A DNA stretch of 64,000 nt from Lachnospiraceae bacterium (GTDB taxonomy: Bacteria > Bacillota > Clostridia > Lachnospirales > Lachnospiraceae): contig JAFWOE010000003.1 of NCBI GenBank assembly GCA_017509985.1, positions 1-64,000 of the forward strand. Direction: 5' to 3'. Every line of letters starts with the position of its first letter. The stretch's first letter is position 1. The position numbers and the translations under genes were made by a program. Under the pieces are notes generated by a model. It saw nothing but the letters and a program-made list of their open reading frames with translations. It was not told where the DNA came from and did not search any database. Positions 61,383-64,000 of this stretch are shown here, piece by piece.

Positions 61383-62609
61383 ATGGCATTTTGTACCAAA
61401 TGCGGATCAAAGATCGGCGATACAGCTTCATTCTGCACGGTCTGCGGAGCTGCCAGAAAACCGGTGAATAATAATGCTCCGAAAAAGATGGAGGGCCGTG
61501 GAAACGTTCCGAAGAACGCGTCCGGAAACCGTCAGGGGCAGCAGAATCAGCAGGCTCGGCCAAACCGTCAGGGCCAGCCGAAACGGCTGGATCCGCGCCG
61601 TGCGGCGGCAGGAAGTTCCACCCGACGTCCGTCTCCCGCGCCGAAAAAGCCGGAGTCCGGCAATAAATCCAAAATCATCATTATTATCTGCATCATTGCA
61701 ATCGCTGCTGCAGCGGCCATGATCATTCTCATGCTTCTGAAAAACAGCGGCCAGCTCAGCTTTTTCGAGTCCAAAACCAAAACCGAGGCGGAAGACAACA
61801 GCAAGAAAGACAAAGCAAAGAACGAAGATGCGGAGGATGAAGACTCGGATGAAGATACAGACGAGGAAAAAGATAAAGACTCCGAAGACAGGAAGGATAA
61901 AGAAAAGGAGGCTGCTGCTTCCTCTGTAGCTTCCGAATCCGAAGAATCGGAAACCCCAAAGCCCGCTGAGACGGAAACGCCCAAACCGACAAAAACAGAA
62001 ACGCCTTCGCCGACACCGACAGCTACGGCAACACCGACTGCAACTCCGACGGTTACGGCTACCCCGACGCCGACCGCTACACCGACTCCGACGAGTGAGC
62101 CGACACCGACCGCGAAGCCGAAGCCGGTACCCAGCGTGAAGAAAGCCTCGGAGGTTTCGCTGGGAAGCTATAAAAAAGCCGGTATCTCTTCGGCCAGCGC
62201 GACTTCCGAACTGGTGCAGGTGGAAAGACCGGATATCAGCAATTCTGCTTCGATGGCGGTGGACGGAGACACCGTTACCTCATGGCAGGAAGCGGTGAAC
62301 GGATACGGAGAAGGCGAATATATCGACATCACCCTTTCCGGACAGAATGCGATCCGCGCGATCACTTTCAACATGGGCAACTGGAGAGATGACGAAAACT
62401 ATCGAAAGAATTCCCGCCCGAAAGATATCACGATCTGGCTCGGCAGTGAAAGCTTCAATGTAACGATCCCCGACGGGAAGACACAGTACTGCGTAGAGTT
62501 TTCCACGGCCGTAAACGCGGACAAGGTTACGGTCCGGATCGACAGCGTCTATAAAGGCGACGAGTGGGACGACACCTGTATTTCCGAGATCACCATCTAT
62601 TCGGAATAA
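61383..62609 (+). CDS. Zinc-ribbon membrane protein with extracellular discoidin-like domain
   Basis: A 408-residue protein in five parts. Residues 1-25 form a zinc ribbon (FCTKCGSKIGDTASFCTVCG). Residues 26-95 are basic and Gln/Asn/Pro-rich. A membrane helix runs from about 97 to 119. An acidic Asp/Glu/Lys stretch and a Thr-Pro repeat linker (PTPTATATPTATPTVTATP and on) reach about residue 255. The C-terminal 145 residues look like a galactose-binding/discoidin fold of the NADase-type glycan-binding group, with SASMAVDGDTVTSWQE and YIDITLSGQNAIRAITF. The topology puts the zinc ribbon inside and the glycan-binding-like domain outside. AAGGAGG precedes ATG 61383. Ligand unknown. Confidence 0.75.
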   Translation: MAFCTKCGSKIGDTASFCTVCGAARKPVNNNAPKKMEGRGNVPKNASGNRQGQQNQQARPNRQGQPKRLDPRRAAAGSSTRRPSPAPKKPESGNKSKIIIIICIIAIAAAAAMIILMLLKNSGQLSFFESKTKTEAEDNSKKDKAKNEDAEDEDSDEDTDEEKDKDSEDRKDKEKEAAASSVASESEESETPKPAETETPKPTKTETPSPTPTATATPTATPTVTATPTPTATPTPTSEPTPTAKPKPVPSVKKASEVSLGSYKKAGISSASATSELVQVERPDISNSASMAVDGDTVTSWQEAVNGYGEGEYIDITLSGQNAIRAITFNMGNWRDDENYRKNSRPKDITIWLGSESFNVTIPDGKTQYCVEFSTAVNADKVTVRIDSVYKGDEWDDTCISEITIYSE

Positions 62610-62640
62610 AGACGGTCGTTTCTGACAGATCAATACATAT

Positions 62641-62676
62641 AAATGAAACAGCTGCCATACGGCAGCTGTTTCATTT
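62641..62676. terminator. Bidirectional terminator between convergent genes
   Basis: A perfect 16-bp stem, AAATGAAACAGCTGCC with GGCAGCTGTTTCATTT, around ATAC. It ends the zinc-ribbon gene on plus and the cold-shock gene on minus. Confidence 0.85.
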
Positions 62677-62734
62677 TCAAGTCGATTCCACGTGAGTCAG
62701 CATTACTTTTTGATCTATTAATCAGTGGGGAGCC

Positions 62735-62935
62735 TTACATCTTGACTACATTTGAAGCCTGAAGACCTTTCTCACCTTCGCTTAAATCATAAGTAACTGT
62801 CTGGCCCTCTTCCAGGGTTTTAAAGCCTTCACTCTGGATTGCGGAATAATGAACAAATACATCCTTGCCGTCTTCCCCGGTGATAAAGCCATAACCCTTG
62901 TCAGCGTTGAACCATTTAACAGTACCTGTGTTCAT
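62735..62935 (-). CDS. cspA: Cold-shock domain protein
   Basis: A 66-residue single cold-shock domain. It has the RNA-binding motifs RNP1 (KGYGFI) and RNP2 (VFVHYSAI), the start [14 protein letters not shown], and the end [11 protein letters not shown]. Such proteins bind single-stranded RNA and keep it unfolded. GGAGGT is 10 bases before the ATG. A near-consensus promoter on the minus strand and a leader of about 40 bases precede it; the leader is shorter than that of strongly cold-induced genes. Confidence 0.96.
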   Translation of the reverse strand: MNTGTVKWFNADKGYGFITGEDGKDVFVHYSAIQSEGFKTLEEGQTVTYDLSEGEKGLQASNVVKM

Positions 62936-62983
62936 TGTGCGTTTACCTCCATGCCGTAATTACTTCGCTTTTGCACAAAGACG

Positions 62984-63012
62984 ATTATAGGCTTGTCAAA
63001 AGTGAAAGTCAA
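62984..63012 (-). promoter_or_regulatory. Promoter of the cold-shock gene
   Basis: Minus strand: TTGACT (63007-63012) and consensus TATAAT (62984-62989) at exactly 17 bases spacing, 48 bases before the start codon. Confidence 0.75.
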
Positions 63013-63421
63013 GTAATGGGAACTGTTCATTATTTGTGGATGAAAGGCTGTGCTTCGGCCGCAGCAGCAGAAGAGAACAGCCCGCATAAGATGAAGGCTC
63101 CCGGTGTGACAAAAATGATTCCGGGGAAAGCGGAAAGCTTTCCGGAATGTTTACGGCTGCATGAACAATGTGCCTGTTTAATAAGTGTTTAAAAGCTTTT
63201 ATGAATGGATGCTCCGGGAATTTTAAGATCCGGAAGAGTTGAATGAAAGATCATCAAGAGAAAACAAAAATGAAAGATGATTTGCTCAGGTCGTTGCAGC
63301 TGCCTCCTTTCCGGCACAACAGTTCATTTATACGGATACAATAGCATAATACGAAACGGATTTCAAGACGAAAAAACTCCGGCGCGCTGCCGGGCCCCTG
63401 TCTCACGGAACAACGGGACAC
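63013..63421. other. Gene-free stretch between cold-shock gene and dihydroorotase
   Basis: About 410 bases without a supportable gene. An imperfect hairpin (63118-63131 with 63137-63149, ATTCCGG arms) has a T run on its minus-strand side. The later part contains small GC-rich stems (CCGGC/GCCGG near 63380) and a TGTCTC/GGGACA stem (around 63399-63420) before a T-rich run, which together could be an attenuator for the next gene. Nothing else is recognised. Confidence 0.4.
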
Positions 63422-63450
63422 TTGTTTTTTCCATGCTGATGAGATAAACT
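63422..63450 (+). promoter_or_regulatory. Possible promoter of the dihydroorotase gene
   Basis: TTGTTT (63422-63427) and TAAACT (63445-63450), 17 bases apart. Its -10 lies only 9 bases before the ATG, so a transcript from here would be nearly leaderless. Confidence 0.4.
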
Positions 63451-63458
63451 ATACGGGT

Positions 63459-64000
63459 ATGAAACTGTTGATTAAGAACGGAAGAATCATCGATCCCGAA
63501 ACACGGACGGACCGGGTCATGGATCTGCTTGTTGACGGGAGTTTCATTAAAGCGTGGGGTGAAGAGATCCGCTGCGAAGATGAAGATCTGCAGACGATCG
63601 ACGCCTCGGGCTTTATTGTCATGCCCGGGCTGATCGATATGCACGTCCATTTAAGAGACCCCGGCCAGACCTGGAAGGAAGACGTGTACTCCGGAGCTGC
63701 CGCTGCCGCGAAAGGCGGGTTTACGACGATCGTAGCCATGGCTAATACCGTACCGGTCACGGATACGCCGGCCCGGATCGCCGCGGTTATGGAAAAGGCA
63801 GCGGATACCGGGATCCATGTGATCCAGGCCGGAGCCGTTACGACCGATCTGGAAGGTGTGCACCTGGCGGATCTGGAAGGCTATGCGGAAGCCGGATATC
63901 ATGTCGTTTCGGAGGACGGAAAATCCGTGATGAATTCCGGACTTTTCCGGCGTGCGCTGAATATGGCACACCGGTTCGATATGATCGTTCTTGATCACTG
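63459..64000 (+). CDS. pyrC: Dihydroorotase (5' part)
   Basis: The first 180 residues of a class I dihydroorotase, which closes carbamoyl-aspartate to dihydroorotate in pyrimidine synthesis; the window edge cuts the gene. The N-terminus LLIKNGRIIDPETRTDRVMDL and the metal motif GLIDMHVHLRDPGQTWKED are typical, then AAAAAKGGFTTIVAMANTVPVTD, where the usual Pro of MPNT is Ala, and VSEDGKSVMNSGLFRRAL. The last visible segment, IVLDH, is the expected His-containing strand. No ribosome site precedes the ATG. Hydantoinase-type relatives are possible but the HVHLRDPG wording favours PyrC. Confidence 0.85.
   Translation, partial: MKLLIKNGRIIDPETRTDRVMDLLVDGSFIKAWGEEIRCEDEDLQTIDASGFIVMPGLIDMHVHLRDPGQTWKEDVYSGAAAAAKGGFTTIVAMANTVPVTDTPARIAAVMEKAADTGIHVIQAGAVTTDLEGVHLADLEGYAEAGYHVVSEDGKSVMNSGLFRRALNMAHRFDMIVLDH

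Noticed and set aside
62935..63192. Plus-strand 85-codon frame upstream of the cold-shock gene
   Set aside because: It runs over the minus-strand cold-shock promoter and leader, with no ribosome site or domain.

Overview
The window is ordinary, densely packed chromosome of a low- to mid-GC Gram-positive anaerobe, most likely a Lachnospiraceae/Clostridia member. Supporting signs are strong AGGAGG ribosome sites, infC-rpmI-rplT behind an L20-type leader, hemZ-hisS-aspS, an electron-transfer-flavoprotein-linked 2-hydroxyacid dehydrogenase with ferredoxin domains, LCP-type cell-wall polymer attachment, and no outer-membrane genes. I see no prophage, transposase, CRISPR array or rRNA. The only RNA gene recognised is one tRNA-Gly. 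Coordinates of starts were chosen from ribosome sites and family alignments.

Layout. 1-5162: 3' end of prfA, a sugar nucleotidyltransferase, a TPR lipoprotein and hflX, then a six-copy 53-bp tandem array in front of a PD-(D/E)XK-like protein. 5401-8248: uracil permease, then the translation operon infC-rpmI-rplT, with infC starting at ATA behind an attenuator-like leader. 8372-11371 (minus): zinc-ribbon membrane protein, voltage-gated-type K+ channel and a ketopantoate reductase homologue. 11570-16332: a surface-glycan module (paired SMR-type small transporters, WecE-like aminotransferase, two GT2 glycosyltransferases). 16560-20070 (minus): FAD dehydrogenase-EtfB-EtfA, probably a flavin-bifurcating lactate/2-hydroxyacid dehydrogenase. 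20379-25383: a URO-D family protein, then an initiating sugar transferase, an LCP ligase and another GT2. 25376-35791: a tight chain of M16C peptidase, era, recO, a TM287/288-like heterodimeric ABC exporter pair and, three bases later, a three-domain fusion of XRE-type HTH, cupin and acyl-CoA synthetase. 35860-43708: second zinc-ribbon membrane protein, tRNA-Gly, YbhN-like membrane protein, queH, asd, topB and a membrane-anchored YncE-like protein. 43756-50364: Orn/Lys/Arg decarboxylase, exonuclease III, argS, CPBP protease and a beta-CASP RNA-processing-type hydrolase. 50685-60888: apt, bifunctional RelA/SpoT, MBL hydrolase, hemZ, hisS, aspS and htpG. 60982-64000: small membrane proteins, a third zinc-ribbon protein with a C-terminal discoidin-like domain, a cold-shock protein and the 5' part of dihydroorotase.

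The most unusual items are the HTH-cupin-acyl-CoA synthetase fusion coupled to an ABC exporter, the 53-bp minisatellite beside the nuclease-like gene, and the WecE/paired-SMR module that looks like a Gram-positive 4-amino-sugar pathway. All functional statements are from reading sequence; no database search was run.
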